A stretch of DNA of 64,000 nt from FEB-12 sp964503315 (GTDB taxonomy: Bacteria > Zixibacteria > MSB-5A5 > GN15 > FEB-12). This document shows, piece by piece, positions 44,704 through 54,855 of the stretch; position 1 is the first letter of the stretch, and each line of letters begins with the position of its first letter. Where the stretch lies: positions 1 to 64,000 of the forward strand of contig CAZCZL010000009.1 in assembly GCA_964503315.1 (NCBI GenBank), in the 5' to 3' direction. The notes under the pieces are model-generated. The model did not search any database and was not told the DNA's origin. It saw only the letters and a list, made by a program, of their open reading frames with translations. A program made the translations under genes and the position numbers.

Positions 44704-46323
44704 ATGCGCGTACATGACCTGCTGATCCAGGCAGCCAAGGCGTTTCCGGAACGGATCGCTGTGTCGCATGAGGATCGAGAAGCCACATTTCAGCAGATAG
44801 ACCGTGCTTCCACGCTGGTGGCCGAGCACCTGAGTTCATTTCAATTTGAGCCGGGAACCCGTGCCGCCATTCTCTTCGAGAACGGCATTGAGTATGTCGT
44901 CATCTTTTTCGGCCTGCTCAAAGCCGGACTGGTGGCGGTGCCACTGGATACCTCGCTGGGTCCGGATTCACTGTCGAAGATACTGAATGACTGCGACGCG
45001 AAACTGCTGTTTGCGCAAATGAAGTTTCGGCGGCGCATCCCCGAAATTCTCAAAGAGTGTCATTCGGTCGCGCATGTAATCGCAGACACGAAGGTCGCGA
45101 CGGGACGAGACGAGGTTCACCCGGTGCTGCTCTCGTCGATTATCGGCGAGAACGCCACCTACAGTGGGCCGCATACACCCGGTCCGGATAAGTATTTCGA
45201 AGGCAACTCTCCGCTTGAACTATCGGACAATAGCGGCAACAATTCTCCCCATGATCTGGCCGCGATATTCTATACGTCCGGCTCGACCGGCGCTGGCAAA
45301 GGGGTGATGCTCTCCCACCGGAATCTGGTGTCGAACACGATCGGGACCATTCAGTATCTCAAACTGACGCCGAATGATTCGGTTCTGGTCATCCTGCCGT
45401 TCTATTACATCTATGGAAATTCGCTTCTGCTTACGCATATCGCCTGCGGCGGGAGAGCAGTTATCGATAACCGATTCCTCTATCCTGAAGTGGTTCTCGA
45501 TACGATGGAGCAGGAACAGGCGACCGGATTCTCCGGTGTCCCTTCGAACTTTCTCATTTTGTTAGGCAATTCTACATTCTCCAGTCGCAAGCTGGAGCAT
45601 CTGCGCTATTTCACGCAGGCAGGTGGGGCGATGGCGCCCGAGACTATTCGTCGCCTGATCTCGGTCTTCGGCCACAAAGAAATTTTCATCATGTATGGTC
45701 AGACCGAGGCGGCTCCGCGCGTCACCTGGTTGCCGCCTGAGCGACTGACTGACAAAGTTGGTTCGATCGGCATTGAGGTGCCGGGGGTTACGGTTGAGAT
45801 ACTCGACGATAATGACAGGCCGGTGGATATCGGCGAAACCGGCGAGATCGTGGTAAGCGGCCCGAATGTCATGCTGGGATATTGGAAGCAACCGACCGAG
45901 ACCGACGAAGCTATCAAAGATGGCAAGTTGCGAACTGGCGACCTGGCGAAAAGAGATGACGATGGCTACTTCTGGGTGGTGGGACGAAAGAAAGAGATCA
46001 TCAAGGCCGGCGGCAATCGCGTCAGCGCGAAAGAGGTCGAAGAGTGCCTGCTGACCAATGAGAAGATACTCGAAGCCTCGGTGGTAGGCGTACCTGACCC
46101 ACTCTTTGGCGAAGCGATCCGCGCGGTGGTCGTGCTCAGAGCCGGTGAGGTCGCCGACGTGAAAGAGATTCAGAATCACTGCAAAAAGAATCTGGCGGAT
46201 TTCAAAGTCCCCAAGCAAGTGGTGTTCGCGCCGGAACTGCCGAAATATCAATCAGGTAAAGTAAACAAGCCATTGCTGAAGACTGACCAATACAGCGTGG
46301 ACGCAGGGAAGCAAGCGAAATAG
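44704..46323 (+). CDS. Acyl-CoA/acyl-ACP synthetase (AMP-forming)
   Basis: A 539-residue ANL-superfamily enzyme. Motif YTSGSTGAGKG is at residues 190-200, followed by YGQTEAAPR, RTGDLAKRDDDGYFWVVGR and the C-terminal lysine motif around YQSGKVNK. It should activate a carboxylic acid as an acyl-adenylate and transfer it to the ACP encoded 41 nt upstream or to CoA. Similar ligases sit next to AsnB and NadE homologs in exopolysaccharide/exosortase-type loci. Its stop is 3 nt before the asnB gene. Confidence 0.92.
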   Translation: MRVHDLLIQAAKAFPERIAVSHEDREATFQQIDRASTLVAEHLSSFQFEPGTRAAILFENGIEYVVIFFGLLKAGLVAVPLDTSLGPDSLSKILNDCDAKLLFAQMKFRRRIPEILKECHSVAHVIADTKVATGRDEVHPVLLSSIIGENATYSGPHTPGPDKYFEGNSPLELSDNSGNNSPHDLAAIFYTSGSTGAGKGVMLSHRNLVSNTIGTIQYLKLTPNDSVLVILPFYYIYGNSLLLTHIACGGRAVIDNRFLYPEVVLDTMEQEQATGFSGVPSNFLILLGNSTFSSRKLEHLRYFTQAGGAMAPETIRRLISVFGHKEIFIMYGQTEAAPRVTWLPPERLTDKVGSIGIEVPGVTVEILDDNDRPVDIGETGEIVVSGPNVMLGYWKQPTETDEAIKDGKLRTGDLAKRDDDGYFWVVGRKKEIIKAGGNRVSAKEVEECLLTNEKILEASVVGVPDPLFGEAIRAVVVLRAGEVADVKEIQNHCKKNLADFKVPKQVVFAPELPKYQSGKVNKPLLKTDQYSVDAGKQAK

Positions 46324-46326
46324 ACT

Positions 46327-48312
46327 ATGTGCGGTATAGCCGGATATTTTCAGTTACATGAGCCAAAGGCCCCCGATCAGGAATTGATCGGGCGGATGGT
46401 CAATATCCTGCGCCATCGCGGGCCGGATGAGTTCGGCGTCTATCTGAGCGACCGCGCGGTGCTCGGCCATGCTCGCCTTTCTATCATCGACCTCTCCACC
46501 GGACAGCAGCCGCTGACCAACGAAGATGGCACTGTCTGGATAACGTTCAACGGCGAGATTTTCAATTACATCGAACTTCGCCCCGAACTGGAGAAGCGCG
46601 GGCACAAGTTCCGAACCAGTTCGGATACAGAGGTGATGGTCCACGCCTACGAAGAGTGGGGCAAAGACTGTGTCGACTATTTCAATGGTCAGTTCTCTTT
46701 CGCGATCTATGACAGTCGAAAGCAGTCGCTGTTTATTGCGCGCGACAGGCTGGGTATCCGCCCGCTTTTCTACACGGTGCATAACGGCAGATTCTACTTT
46801 GCGTCGGAGATAAAGTCCCTCTTTTGCGACCCATCCATTCCCCGCCGCCTTGATCTGTGCGGACTGGATGAGATCTTCACCTGGTGGACAACCGCCCCGC
46901 CGCGCACGGCGTTCGAAGGGATAAACGAACTCGAGGCCGGCTGCAGGCTTGAGATAAAGAATGGCCGGGTAACTTCAGATCGTTACTGGCGGATGGAATT
47001 CCCGGAGAGCTTTGACAGACAACGCTCGGCGGATTCGTGGGCGGAAGAACTGCACGCCCTGCTGGTTGACTCGGTCAGACTGCAGTTGCGCGCCGATGTT
47101 CCGGTTGGCGCGTACCTGTCCGGCGGGTTGGACTCATCGGCCACGACCGCGCTCATCAAGAACTTCACGCCGAATCGGGTCGAGACTTTTTCGATAGCCT
47201 TTCACGACAAAGCATATGATGAGTCCGAGTACCAGCAGCAGATGGCTGACTATCTGGGAACCAATCACCACCGGATCAGCTGCACGTATCAGGATATCGC
47301 CGAGAATTTCCCGAATGTCATCTGGCATGCGGAGCGACCGATCGTACGGACCGCGCCGACTCCGCTTTATCTTCTCTCCCGTCTGGTGCGCGACACCAAT
47401 TTCAAGGTGGTGCTGACGGGCGAAGGGTCGGATGAGATTTTGGGCGGGTATGATATTTTCAAGGAAGCATTGATCCGGAATTTCTGGGCGCGCAATCCGG
47501 AATCGGCCTGGCGTCCGGCGCTGTTGCAGAAATTGTATCCGACCCTCCCGTTATCGCCGGCCAAGGCAAAATTCTATCTGGAGACATTCTATAAGGATGG
47601 TCTCTCGCAGACCGATAGTTACTATTTCTCGCATATGCAGCGAATCACTACTACCTCAAAAGTGAAATCGTTCTTTACTAAGGAAGTGAAAGAACGGATC
47701 GGGTCGTATGATTCCCTGCAATCGTTTGGAAGAGATCTACCTTCAAATCTGAATCGCTGGCACCACTTGGCGCGGGCGCAATATCTGGAGGCCCGTTCTC
47801 TACTCTCCGGCTACCTGCTTTCCTCGCAGGGTGACAGGGTCACCGCGGCACATGGAGTCGAGGGGCGGTATCCGTTCCTGGATCATCGCGTGGTGGAATT
47901 TGCTACGACCATTCCACCGAACCATAAGCTGCTTGGGCTAAAAGAGAAATTCGTGTTGAAGAAGGCGATGCGGAAGGAACTTCCGAAAGAGATCCTGCAG
48001 CGCGTTAAGCAACCCTATATGGCGCCGGATTCAAATTCGTTCGTCCAGGCTGATTCGCCGGCGTATGTCAAAGAGATGTTATCTGAAGAAGCTTTGACGC
48101 GAAGCGGGATATTCAATCCGATCATGGTCGGGAAACTTCAGGAGAAGTGCGCAAAGCTGTTTCACGCGCATCTTTCGTTCAAGGATAATATGTCGTTCGT
48201 CGGAATTCTCTCCGCTCAGTTGCTGGCGGACAAGTTCATCCATCGTTTCGAGCAACCTCGTTCACTGACCCGCCAGGAGTACCGGACCTGGCAGGATCAG
48301 ACCGGACGATGA
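46327..48312 (+). CDS. asnB: Asparagine synthase (glutamine-hydrolysing)
   Basis: A 661-residue class II amidotransferase with the catalytic Cys2 at the N-terminus (MCGIAGYF), conserved RLGIRPLFY, and the ATP-pyrophosphatase loop SGGLDSS at residues 265-270. Members convert aspartate to asparagine or, in polysaccharide clusters, amidate other acids such as uronic acids. Being last in the NadE-like/ACP/ligase module argues for a cluster-specific substrate. It is about 40 residues longer than typical AsnB. Confidence 0.9.
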   Translation: MCGIAGYFQLHEPKAPDQELIGRMVNILRHRGPDEFGVYLSDRAVLGHARLSIIDLSTGQQPLTNEDGTVWITFNGEIFNYIELRPELEKRGHKFRTSSDTEVMVHAYEEWGKDCVDYFNGQFSFAIYDSRKQSLFIARDRLGIRPLFYTVHNGRFYFASEIKSLFCDPSIPRRLDLCGLDEIFTWWTTAPPRTAFEGINELEAGCRLEIKNGRVTSDRYWRMEFPESFDRQRSADSWAEELHALLVDSVRLQLRADVPVGAYLSGGLDSSATTALIKNFTPNRVETFSIAFHDKAYDESEYQQQMADYLGTNHHRISCTYQDIAENFPNVIWHAERPIVRTAPTPLYLLSRLVRDTNFKVVLTGEGSDEILGGYDIFKEALIRNFWARNPESAWRPALLQKLYPTLPLSPAKAKFYLETFYKDGLSQTDSYYFSHMQRITTTSKVKSFFTKEVKERIGSYDSLQSFGRDLPSNLNRWHHLARAQYLEARSLLSGYLLSSQGDRVTAAHGVEGRYPFLDHRVVEFATTIPPNHKLLGLKEKFVLKKAMRKELPKEILQRVKQPYMAPDSNSFVQADSPAYVKEMLSEEALTRSGIFNPIMVGKLQEKCAKLFHAHLSFKDNMSFVGILSAQLLADKFIHRFEQPRSLTRQEYRTWQDQTGR

Positions 48313-48333
48313 TTTCCGCTGATAGCATAAACG

Positions 48334-48364
48334 AAAAGGGCCCGCGACAACGTCACGGGCCCTT
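48334..48364. terminator. Shared terminator between asnB and the LamG protein gene
   Basis: AAGGGCCCG and CGGGCCCTT form a 9-bp stem with an 11-nt loop. On the minus strand it is followed by TTTTCG, so it best serves the large surface-protein gene ending at 48386; on the plus strand it lies 24 nt after asnB. Confidence 0.75.
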
Positions 48365-48385
48365 GCTGTATGCAGCGCATCTGCT

Positions 48386-51300
48386 CTAACGAAGCAGCAG
48401 CATCTTCTTTCGATCGGCTTGGTCGCCTGAAACCATGCGGTAGAAGTAGACACCCGAGGAGACCGCGTTGCCGGAGTTATCGGTCGCGTCCCAGGAAACG
48501 GCATGGTGGCCAGCTTCCATCACTCCATCGACCAGCGTTTTTACCTGCTGACCGAGGACGTTGAATATCTCCAGTCGAACCTGACCGGCCGCCGGGAGAT
48601 TGAATTCGATCTGCGTGGTCGGGTTGAACGGGTTCGGATAGTTCTGACCGAGCGCAAAGCCCGACGGCAGGGTCGACTTGCCGGCAGCACGCGTGATGGT
48701 GAAGTATATCTCCTGATTACCGCCAGTGACCTGCAGCGAAGTTTGCTTGCTCATATCGGCGATGACCAGTTTGCCATCCTTAGAGTCACCCTCGCGCAGT
48801 TCATAGCGACCCTGACCAAGCTGGGCAGCATCCCATGAAATCGTCGCGGTCGCCTGCGACGGACCACCGATATTTCCTTTCGGATTAACGGCGATCGTCC
48901 AATGATTGGGGATGGCGATATTGTCGCGCACATCCTGGAAGAGACGTTCCTGCGAACTCTGATCGTAGATAGACAGTCCGACCGAGTATTGTGGCATCGA
49001 CGGCGGCTGCGGCATGCTCCGCTTCTGTGCGTCGGTTCCGAGAATGATATTCGCCTCGCTGGAGCCATCGTTGGCAACACCCTGCGCATGGATAGTAAGG
49101 ATGCCATTTCCAGCGGCAAGCGACGCAAACGGCTCGATTCCTCCGCCGGAGACCGGTCCTGCGCAGGTCGCATTGAGGGTCGACGCGGAGGTGAGCTTGA
49201 TCCAGTAACCGCTGTTCGCGCTGATATCAGTGAACGGCAGATAGGTACCGTTATAGCCGAAGATGGCTTCGATATTACCAGAAGGTGTCGTAGTCGGCGT
49301 GACCGTGCAGTTCGGCGCGCCAATCAAGCTCCAGCCCGATGACAGCGACCCGCTTGTGCTGGTCACCGCGGTGCCGGAGAGCATGATAACGGTAGCTTCG
49401 GGCATTTTCACCCAATATCCCTTGCCGCCCGAAAGCGTGGTCGGTTCGATATACTGACCGTTGAATTCAAAGATAGCCTCGGCAGTCGGGAAAACCGCGC
49501 TGACGGTTGGCGTCTCTGGCGTCACCGGGAGTGACACAAGATTCCAACCGGCATTCAGCACAAGATTGGCGAAAGACAATCCGGCGCAGTCGTCATCGAA
49601 CCACTCAATGGTCAGGAAGTGCGAGGACTGCAGATCGCAGATCTGATAGGAAGTGGTCGTCCGCATATCAGCCACGAGAACGGTTCCACCCGGATTGGAA
49701 CCATCGACCAAACGGTAGTTCCGCTTGTCACTCAGTTCTGCCGGATTCCAGCTAATGGTAGCGCACCGCGGCGTGCCAGCCGGAGCGACATTGCCATGCG
49801 GATCCAGTTCCAACACGTAGTAGTAGCAGAGTCCGCCGGACTGCTGGATGTCACGGTAGTACGGTCCATCCACGCCGCCTTTCCAGAGTTTTAGCGACGT
49901 AGTGTATTCGGGCGGAAGCGGGGCGGCCGGAGTTGTTTGGTCTGAATTCCCCATTCCAATGATGACATTGGACGTGCTGGTCGCCGAACCGGCAACTTCG
50001 CCGGTAGCGAGAATGGTCGCGGTCCAGTTGGTCGGCGGCAGAGTCGAAACAACCGTCACTGAGAAGGAAATGGAATCAGCCGCGCCGAGGTTATCAAACG
50101 CTCGGAGCGTAACATTGTACACGCCAGCCTGGCCCACCGCGGGGGTCCAGCCCCACTGTCCAGTTCCGTCGCCGTTGTCGGTGAATGATAACGCACCAAT
50201 AGCGTCGGTGACGTAGCTCAATGTCAAAGGATCGTTATCCGGATCGGTCGAAGCGTAATTGATGGTCAGCATGACCCCTTCGAGTATGGTCTGCGGATCA
50301 ACGACGGTTGAGATGATCGGATCGCGGTTGATATTATTGACCGTGATAGTTACGATCTCTTCGTCGGTGTTGGTGCCATCAGATGCCGTAAAGGTGACAT
50401 TATAGACACCGGACTGAGCATAGGTTGGCGTCCAGGTGAAACTTCCGGTACCGTCGCCGTTGTCAATAAAGCTGGCGCCAGACGGGAGCGGAGTCGCGGA
50501 CAGCGTCGGAATTTCGGCCTCAGGATCAGTCGCTGAGACAACAAAGTTCAGCGCCTGGTTTTCGTTCACTGATTTGGGGCCGATGGCGGCGAGAACCGGC
50601 GGCTGGTCGGAAACACCGATGGTCACCGGATTGGTGCTGAATGGCACCGAGGCTTCAGTTGAAGAGAAGGCAGTGACTTTCGCCTGCCAGACCTCGCCAT
50701 TCACGGTCTCGTTCGCGGCGATCTTATCGCCGCCCTCAGTATAAAGCATGGCTATCTGTTGAGGAGAGAGCGGGTAGTTATAGACGCGGGCATCATCAAG
50801 GAACCCGTTCCAGGCGAATGAGCCCTGGGTCGCGCCGACGAGAAGACCCGGATCGGTAACATCGCGCATATTCGCGGCAAGGATAGCAGTGTCAACCGGC
50901 TGACCATCCACGTATAGGATCATCTCACCTGTTGAATAGTTAAAGGTCACCGCCGCATGGTACCAGTGATTGGCCTGAATCACGTTGGCATTTGACTGCA
51001 CGATGCGCCAATCACCGTTCTGTCCCGCGCTGAGGCGCTGGTCATAGGCGACACGCAGGCCGTGACCACCTGTCGCCGTGGTATTGTGATCCCACCCTGA
51101 TAGGATATGATTGAAGACACCGTTGACGGTGTGATAGATCCAGGCAGACTTCGTATATGACGCGCGAACCGGGAAGATATCTCCCATGCTGATGTAAGAC
51201 GTGCCATCAAATTGATAGGCGCCGTTGCCGTCATGTCCGCCATTTGGGACATAGACCGGATTTCCGACTTTGTACCCGATGCCGCCATTACCGGCGTAGT

Positions 51301-52711
51301 TTTCGAGTGAATAGTTTGGCCCGCCTTCGAACGGCATATAGAGGATCATGATCGGATTGCCGTTTTTGAACCAGGCGCTGCCGGCGGTGGTGGCACTCAG
51401 ACCGAGACCATATGATGCTTCCAGATCTCCATTTCCGAGTGCCTGCAACTGAAGATCAGTCAGGCTGACGGTGGGATTGGCAACCACAATAGAGAAACTC
51501 TGGTCGGCAGTGCCTTGAGTATTGATTGCTTGAATGGTCACAGGATAGGTACCTGATGTTGCCGGGATCCAATTGACAACGCCGCTGATCGGATCGATAG
51601 TCATTCCGGGGGGAGCAACTGTCAGGTTGAACGTCGGGTGTGGGCCGCCATCGGCATCCGCATTATATGTATACGCCTTGCCGGCGATACCCGTCGTCAC
51701 CGGTGTAGAGGTGAATTGCGGCTGAGTCGCAACGATCGTGAGCGTATTGCTGGCAACCGTGGCGCCAGCTGCGGTCGTCGAGAACGGAGTTACCTGTGCC
51801 TGCCAGGCGTCTCCGACATTATTCTCCTGCTGTTTGATTCGGCTGTTTCCGGACGTGTACATCGACATGAGTTGTTCCGGGCTGAGCGCAGTATTGAAAA
51901 TCTGCACTTCATCCATTGAACCGGTATAGTTGCCGGTACCACGGTAGGAACCGACCGCTACGGAAGCATCGGCGACATCTTTCTGGGCGCCGACCAGAAT
52001 GGTTGTGTCTTCGGGGACGCCGTTTTTGTAAAGGATCATCTGGCCAGTGTTGTAATCGAATGTAAGGGCGACGAAATACCAGGTATTCGTCAGGATCGAC
52101 CAGCGATTCTTGGATTCAACCAGATTCCAGGAACCGTTGTGGCCGGCGCGTAGACGGTCATCGAGCGTGAAGCCAAGTCCATGACTGGTCGCGGCGGTCG
52201 CGCTGGAGGCGAGCAACCAATGGTTGACGCGCGATACGGTGCGGTAAGCCCATAGTGTAATCGTGTAGGACGAATTGGTCGGGAATGTGTTCCCCGCAGT
52301 GAGATAATTGGTGCCGGTAAAACTGACACCGCCGGTCGTGTTGTAGCCGCTGGTCGCGGACCAGTTTGTGGTGCCGCTGGAAACCGCGACAACACCGTTG
52401 CCCGAACGATCCTGCAGTGCGGCTGTCGCCCCACCCTCGAATGGCAGGTAGAGTGTGGACATGGGTGAACCATTACGGTACCAGGCAGTCGCCGAACGAG
52501 TGGCGGTGCCTCCTAGCGTGAAACTGGAGACGATATCATCGTTAATGGTGTTGTTGCCGCTGGTCGAAGTGATGGTCACTCCGGAGACTGACGGCTGGGC
52601 AAGAACGCTGGCAGTAAGCGCAAAACTCACTACCAGAAAAAGGGCGAAGACGCGCCCAAGCCCGGACAACAAAGACCCAAACCATGATTGATGAACAGAT
52701 GCAGATTTCAT
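48386..52711 (-). CDS. Giant secreted surface protein: two LamG domains, Ig-like repeats, Por-type sorting domain
   Basis: A 1441-residue exported protein. After a signal peptide (about residues 1-39, ending in AQP) come two LamG/concanavalin-like domains (about 70-280 and 430-660; PFEGG, SMDEVQIFNTALSPEQ and DDARVYNYPLSPQQ), with a He_PIG-type domain between. Two cadherin-like repeats follow (NENQALNFVVSATDPEAE and FTWTPTYAQSGVYNVTF), then WNLVSLPVTPETP-type modules. The end is a classical FCB sorting domain with NYPNPFNPTTQIEFNLPA and SSGVYFYRMVSGDQA. Shine-Dalgarno GGAAGGGAT is 7 nt before ATG 52711. It should be exported by a type-IX-like route and bind glycans or serve adhesion. The protein lies within, but is transcribed against, the glycoconjugate cluster. 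Confidence 0.9.
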   Translation of the reverse strand: MKSASVHQSWFGSLLSGLGRVFALFLVVSFALTASVLAQPSVSGVTITSTSGNNTINDDIVSSFTLGGTATRSATAWYRNGSPMSTLYLPFEGGATAALQDRSGNGVVAVSSGTTNWSATSGYNTTGGVSFTGTNYLTAGNTFPTNSSYTITLWAYRTVSRVNHWLLASSATAATSHGLGFTLDDRLRAGHNGSWNLVESKNRWSILTNTWYFVALTFDYNTGQMILYKNGVPEDTTILVGAQKDVADASVAVGSYRGTGNYTGSMDEVQIFNTALSPEQLMSMYTSGNSRIKQQENNVGDAWQAQVTPFSTTAAGATVASNTLTIVATQPQFTSTPVTTGIAGKAYTYNADADGGPHPTFNLTVAPPGMTIDPISGVVNWIPATSGTYPVTIQAINTQGTADQSFSIVVANPTVSLTDLQLQALGNGDLEASYGLGLSATTAGSAWFKNGNPIMILYMPFEGGPNYSLENYAGNGGIGYKVGNPVYVPNGGHDGNGAYQFDGTSYISMGDIFPVRASYTKSAWIYHTVNGVFNHILSGWDHNTTATGGHGLRVAYDQRLSAGQNGDWRIVQSNANVIQANHWYHAAVTFNYSTGEMILYVDGQPVDTAILAANMRDVTDPGLLVGATQGSFAWNGFLDDARVYNYPLSPQQIAMLYTEGGDKIAANETVNGEVWQAKVTAFSSTEASVPFSTNPVTIGVSDQPPVLAAIGPKSVNENQALNFVVSATDPEAEIPTLSATPLPSGASFIDNGDGTGSFTWTPTYAQSGVYNVTFTASDGTNTDEEIVTITVNNINRDPIISTVVDPQTILEGVMLTINYASTDPDNDPLTLSYVTDAIGALSFTDNGDGTGQWGWTPAVGQAGVYNVTLRAFDNLGAADSISFSVTVVSTLPPTNWTATILATGEVAGSATSTSNVIIGMGNSDQTTPAAPLPPEYTTSLKLWKGGVDGPYYRDIQQSGGLCYYYVLELDPHGNVAPAGTPRCATISWNPAELSDKRNYRLVDGSNPGGTVLVADMRTTTSYQICDLQSSHFLTIEWFDDDCAGLSFANLVLNAGWNLVSLPVTPETPTVSAVFPTAEAIFEFNGQYIEPTTLSGGKGYWVKMPEATVIMLSGTAVTSTSGSLSSGWSLIGAPNCTVTPTTTPSGNIEAIFGYNGTYLPFTDISANSGYWIKLTSASTLNATCAGPVSGGGIEPFASLAAGNGILTIHAQGVANDGSSEANIILGTDAQKRSMPQPPSMPQYSVGLSIYDQSSQERLFQDVRDNIAIPNHWTIAVNPKGNIGGPSQATATISWDAAQLGQGRYELREGDSKDGKLVIADMSKQTSLQVTGGNQEIYFTITRAAGKSTLPSGFALGQNYPNPFNPTTQIEFNLPAAGQVRLEIFNVLGQQVKTLVDGVMEAGHHAVSWDATDNSGNAVSSGVYFYRMVSGDQADRKKMLLLR

Positions 52712-53070
52712 GAAATTATCCCTTCCAATTCAAGTACCCGCCCAATAAGCAAACGGATTGCCGCATGGTCGATTTATACGGGCAAACTGAGGCAAGACGG
52801 TGATTTCCTTCGATGCCGCACATTTGGGACAGAGCAACGCCATGACTATACCAAAGTTACCAAATAATGGTGCAACGACTTGCATATAATAGGCCGCTAA
52901 GTGCGCATTGGATGTGATGTTTCGGGTGAGCTAATCAATCCCGATAGGTGACCTGCGGAAGGAACGAAGAGACAATCTGTCCATATCGGCGGACATTTGC
53001 AGAAGTACTGAAATCGTTTTCCAGTCCAAAGATCGGATCAGATAGGTCGTGATGCACAGATATTCGGTGC
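52712..53070. other. Intergenic stretch without recognised features (359 nt)
   Basis: It separates two minus-strand genes and must hold the promoter of the LamG protein gene. I found no supported coding frame, tRNA, or strong hairpin in it. Confidence 0.55.
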
Positions 53071-54324
53071 TCAATCGATGGTGGCACCAATCATTACCCC
53101 AAGGAGTCCCACGATTGCCGTGAGACCAGTGGCATACACCTGCATGTCAAACAGGCTGTAGAGTATCAGCAGAGCGAGAAGTGCATATCCGATGATAAGC
53201 GCTTTCTTGCGATGAACGCTCCAAGACTGAGGGAGAATTCTCCGCGAACGGTTGACGCCGACTACGATTCCGAGCAGTCCCGTAACATAAATGGCGATAC
53301 ACCAGACTCTCTCTCGTTCGAGCAGCGTCTTCGCCAGCTTGGCGTCGACATAAGTCTTGGTCGGATAACCAAGTTGCAGTGGTTCCGGGACAAGCAAGTT
53401 GATGGCGCTGTTGCGCAGCGAGCCGGCCTTGATCAAACGGGCAGCGCTGAGGTCGGAGAATAGCTGAGTGGCACCGGCAGCAGTGGTAAATCGCAGCCCC
53501 GGGTCATTGCTGATCTCGGCCATCATCTCCTCAAACTGCTGGAACGTCATCACGCCGCGTTCCTTGTCCGACTCGATGAAATCATAGGGATGGATCACGG
53601 CGGTGATCAAGGTCGAACCGGACGACGGCAAACTGCGCGCTTCTTTGATCGCGTCCATCAGCTGGTGAATTCGGCAAGTACCTGGCACATAGAGCAGGTT
53701 TTGCTCGTCCGATGCAGGGCCGCGCGGGTCGGCAGAAATGATCGAAAAGCCAGCCGCTTCGGCAGCTTTAAGCGTATTCTCGTCATAGTTCCCCCACGGC
53801 GGAACAAACGTCTTGACTGTATGACCAAATTGAGATTCCAGGATCCCTTTGGCATGGGTCAGTCGCTGCAATTGTATCTCGTACGGGCGGCCGGAGAACT
53901 CGCTTAGTGTATGGAGGCTTTTCCCGTCCTGCGTCTGGTGAGTGCAGCCATGCACACAGAGTTCAATAAGACCCTTATCGATGTACGGTTTGAGCAGAGC
54001 GATCTTTTCGGCATCCATGGTCAAGCTATCGGCCGGTTGTGGATTGCGGAAGCCGTTGGTAGTGACACAGGGAATCGCCGCGAAGATACAGGGGAGTTGA
54101 TGGAGATCCAAAGTTTCGAGGATTTGAGATTCAAGATGAGTATTGCTGACAGCGCTATAGTCGTCGTAGCGCAGGATGATGGTGATCGGTTTGTGACCGT
54201 CTTTGGGAGGGAGCATGCTGCCCAGCACTACCAGCGCGGCGAAAAGCAGGACCACGACTAGGACCACGGGCCCGATCATTCGTCGGGAAAAGGGAATATG
54301 CGGCCGGGCTTTACCAATCGTCAT
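53071..54324 (-). CDS. Membrane-anchored polysaccharide-deacetylase-like protein
   Basis: A 417-residue protein with one N-terminal helix, a NodB-type deacetylase fold (about residues 45-320) and three C-terminal helices (about 340-415). The motif RYDDYS keeps the acidic pair of deacetylases, and CVHGCTHQ gives the HxxxH metal-ligand pattern; VPPWGNYDENTLKAAE and the HPYDF segment match the later motifs of DUF2334/polysaccharide deacetylases. It should remove acetyl groups from a cell-surface glycan in the periplasm. The C-terminal triple-helix anchor is unusual. Single gene, transcribed away from the flippase. Confidence 0.82.
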   Translation of the reverse strand: MTIGKARPHIPFSRRMIGPVVLVVVLLFAALVVLGSMLPPKDGHKPITIILRYDDYSAVSNTHLESQILETLDLHQLPCIFAAIPCVTTNGFRNPQPADSLTMDAEKIALLKPYIDKGLIELCVHGCTHQTQDGKSLHTLSEFSGRPYEIQLQRLTHAKGILESQFGHTVKTFVPPWGNYDENTLKAAEAAGFSIISADPRGPASDEQNLLYVPGTCRIHQLMDAIKEARSLPSSGSTLITAVIHPYDFIESDKERGVMTFQQFEEMMAEISNDPGLRFTTAAGATQLFSDLSAARLIKAGSLRNSAINLLVPEPLQLGYPTKTYVDAKLAKTLLERERVWCIAIYVTGLLGIVVGVNRSRRILPQSWSVHRKKALIIGYALLALLILYSLFDMQVYATGLTAIVGLLGVMIGATID

Positions 54325-54855
54325 GCAGTTACTCCACTATCACCTTATCGTCAACAATGCAATTTCGCTACCCTAATCTCGCCATCGGCCATCCGGGCAA
54401 TCTCGTGCTGTCGGTGGCTCAGAATTATTGAACCTGTGCTGGAAATATCCGATCCGGAAGAACTACTTCCCCCAAGGGATCAACCTTCCATCACCCGCTT
54501 CTAATAAACCTCACATTGGAACCCAATCATACTTAAGCAAACTGTGTGCCAGTAGGAAAAACCTTCCCGGTGGCAGGCAAAGTCGGCCCCTGCTCCCCTC
54601 TATTGACTCTTACTTGTATCGGAGCCAGGTTCCAGTTATTCGAGGACCAGAGACTCAAAAACTCCATAAAGGGGAGTCCTGAACGGCGTGGGATCAATTG
54701 ACCGGCAGAAAAGTGGACAGTGGCCGTCAAATACCATACATTGGGGCGCGTTATCCGGCAGGGTTAGATCCGGGTTCTGTCCGGTACCGCCAAAATTGGC
54801 CGTGGAACCGAAACCGGGACGTCCGATACAGTACAGAGGAATCTGAAATATCTAT
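54325..54855. other. Intergenic stretch without recognised genes (531 nt)
   Basis: It separates the deacetylase-like gene (-) and the flippase gene (+). On the minus strand a short frame ending near 54350 resembles the last residues of an ABC ATPase (ILSHRQHEIARMADGEI) but is too short to call. No tRNA or clear promoter pair was found. Both flanking promoters must lie here. Confidence 0.5.

Noticed and set aside
43384..48312. Exosortase/PEP-CTERM system suggested by the ligase and AsnB pair
   Set aside because: No exosortase, PEP-CTERM protein or typical neighbour is present in the window.
54350..54475. Minus-strand fragment resembling the C-terminus of an ABC ATPase
   Set aside because: Only about 25 residues look similar (H-loop-like ILSHRQHEIAR), with no Walker motifs and a stop upstream; could be chance.
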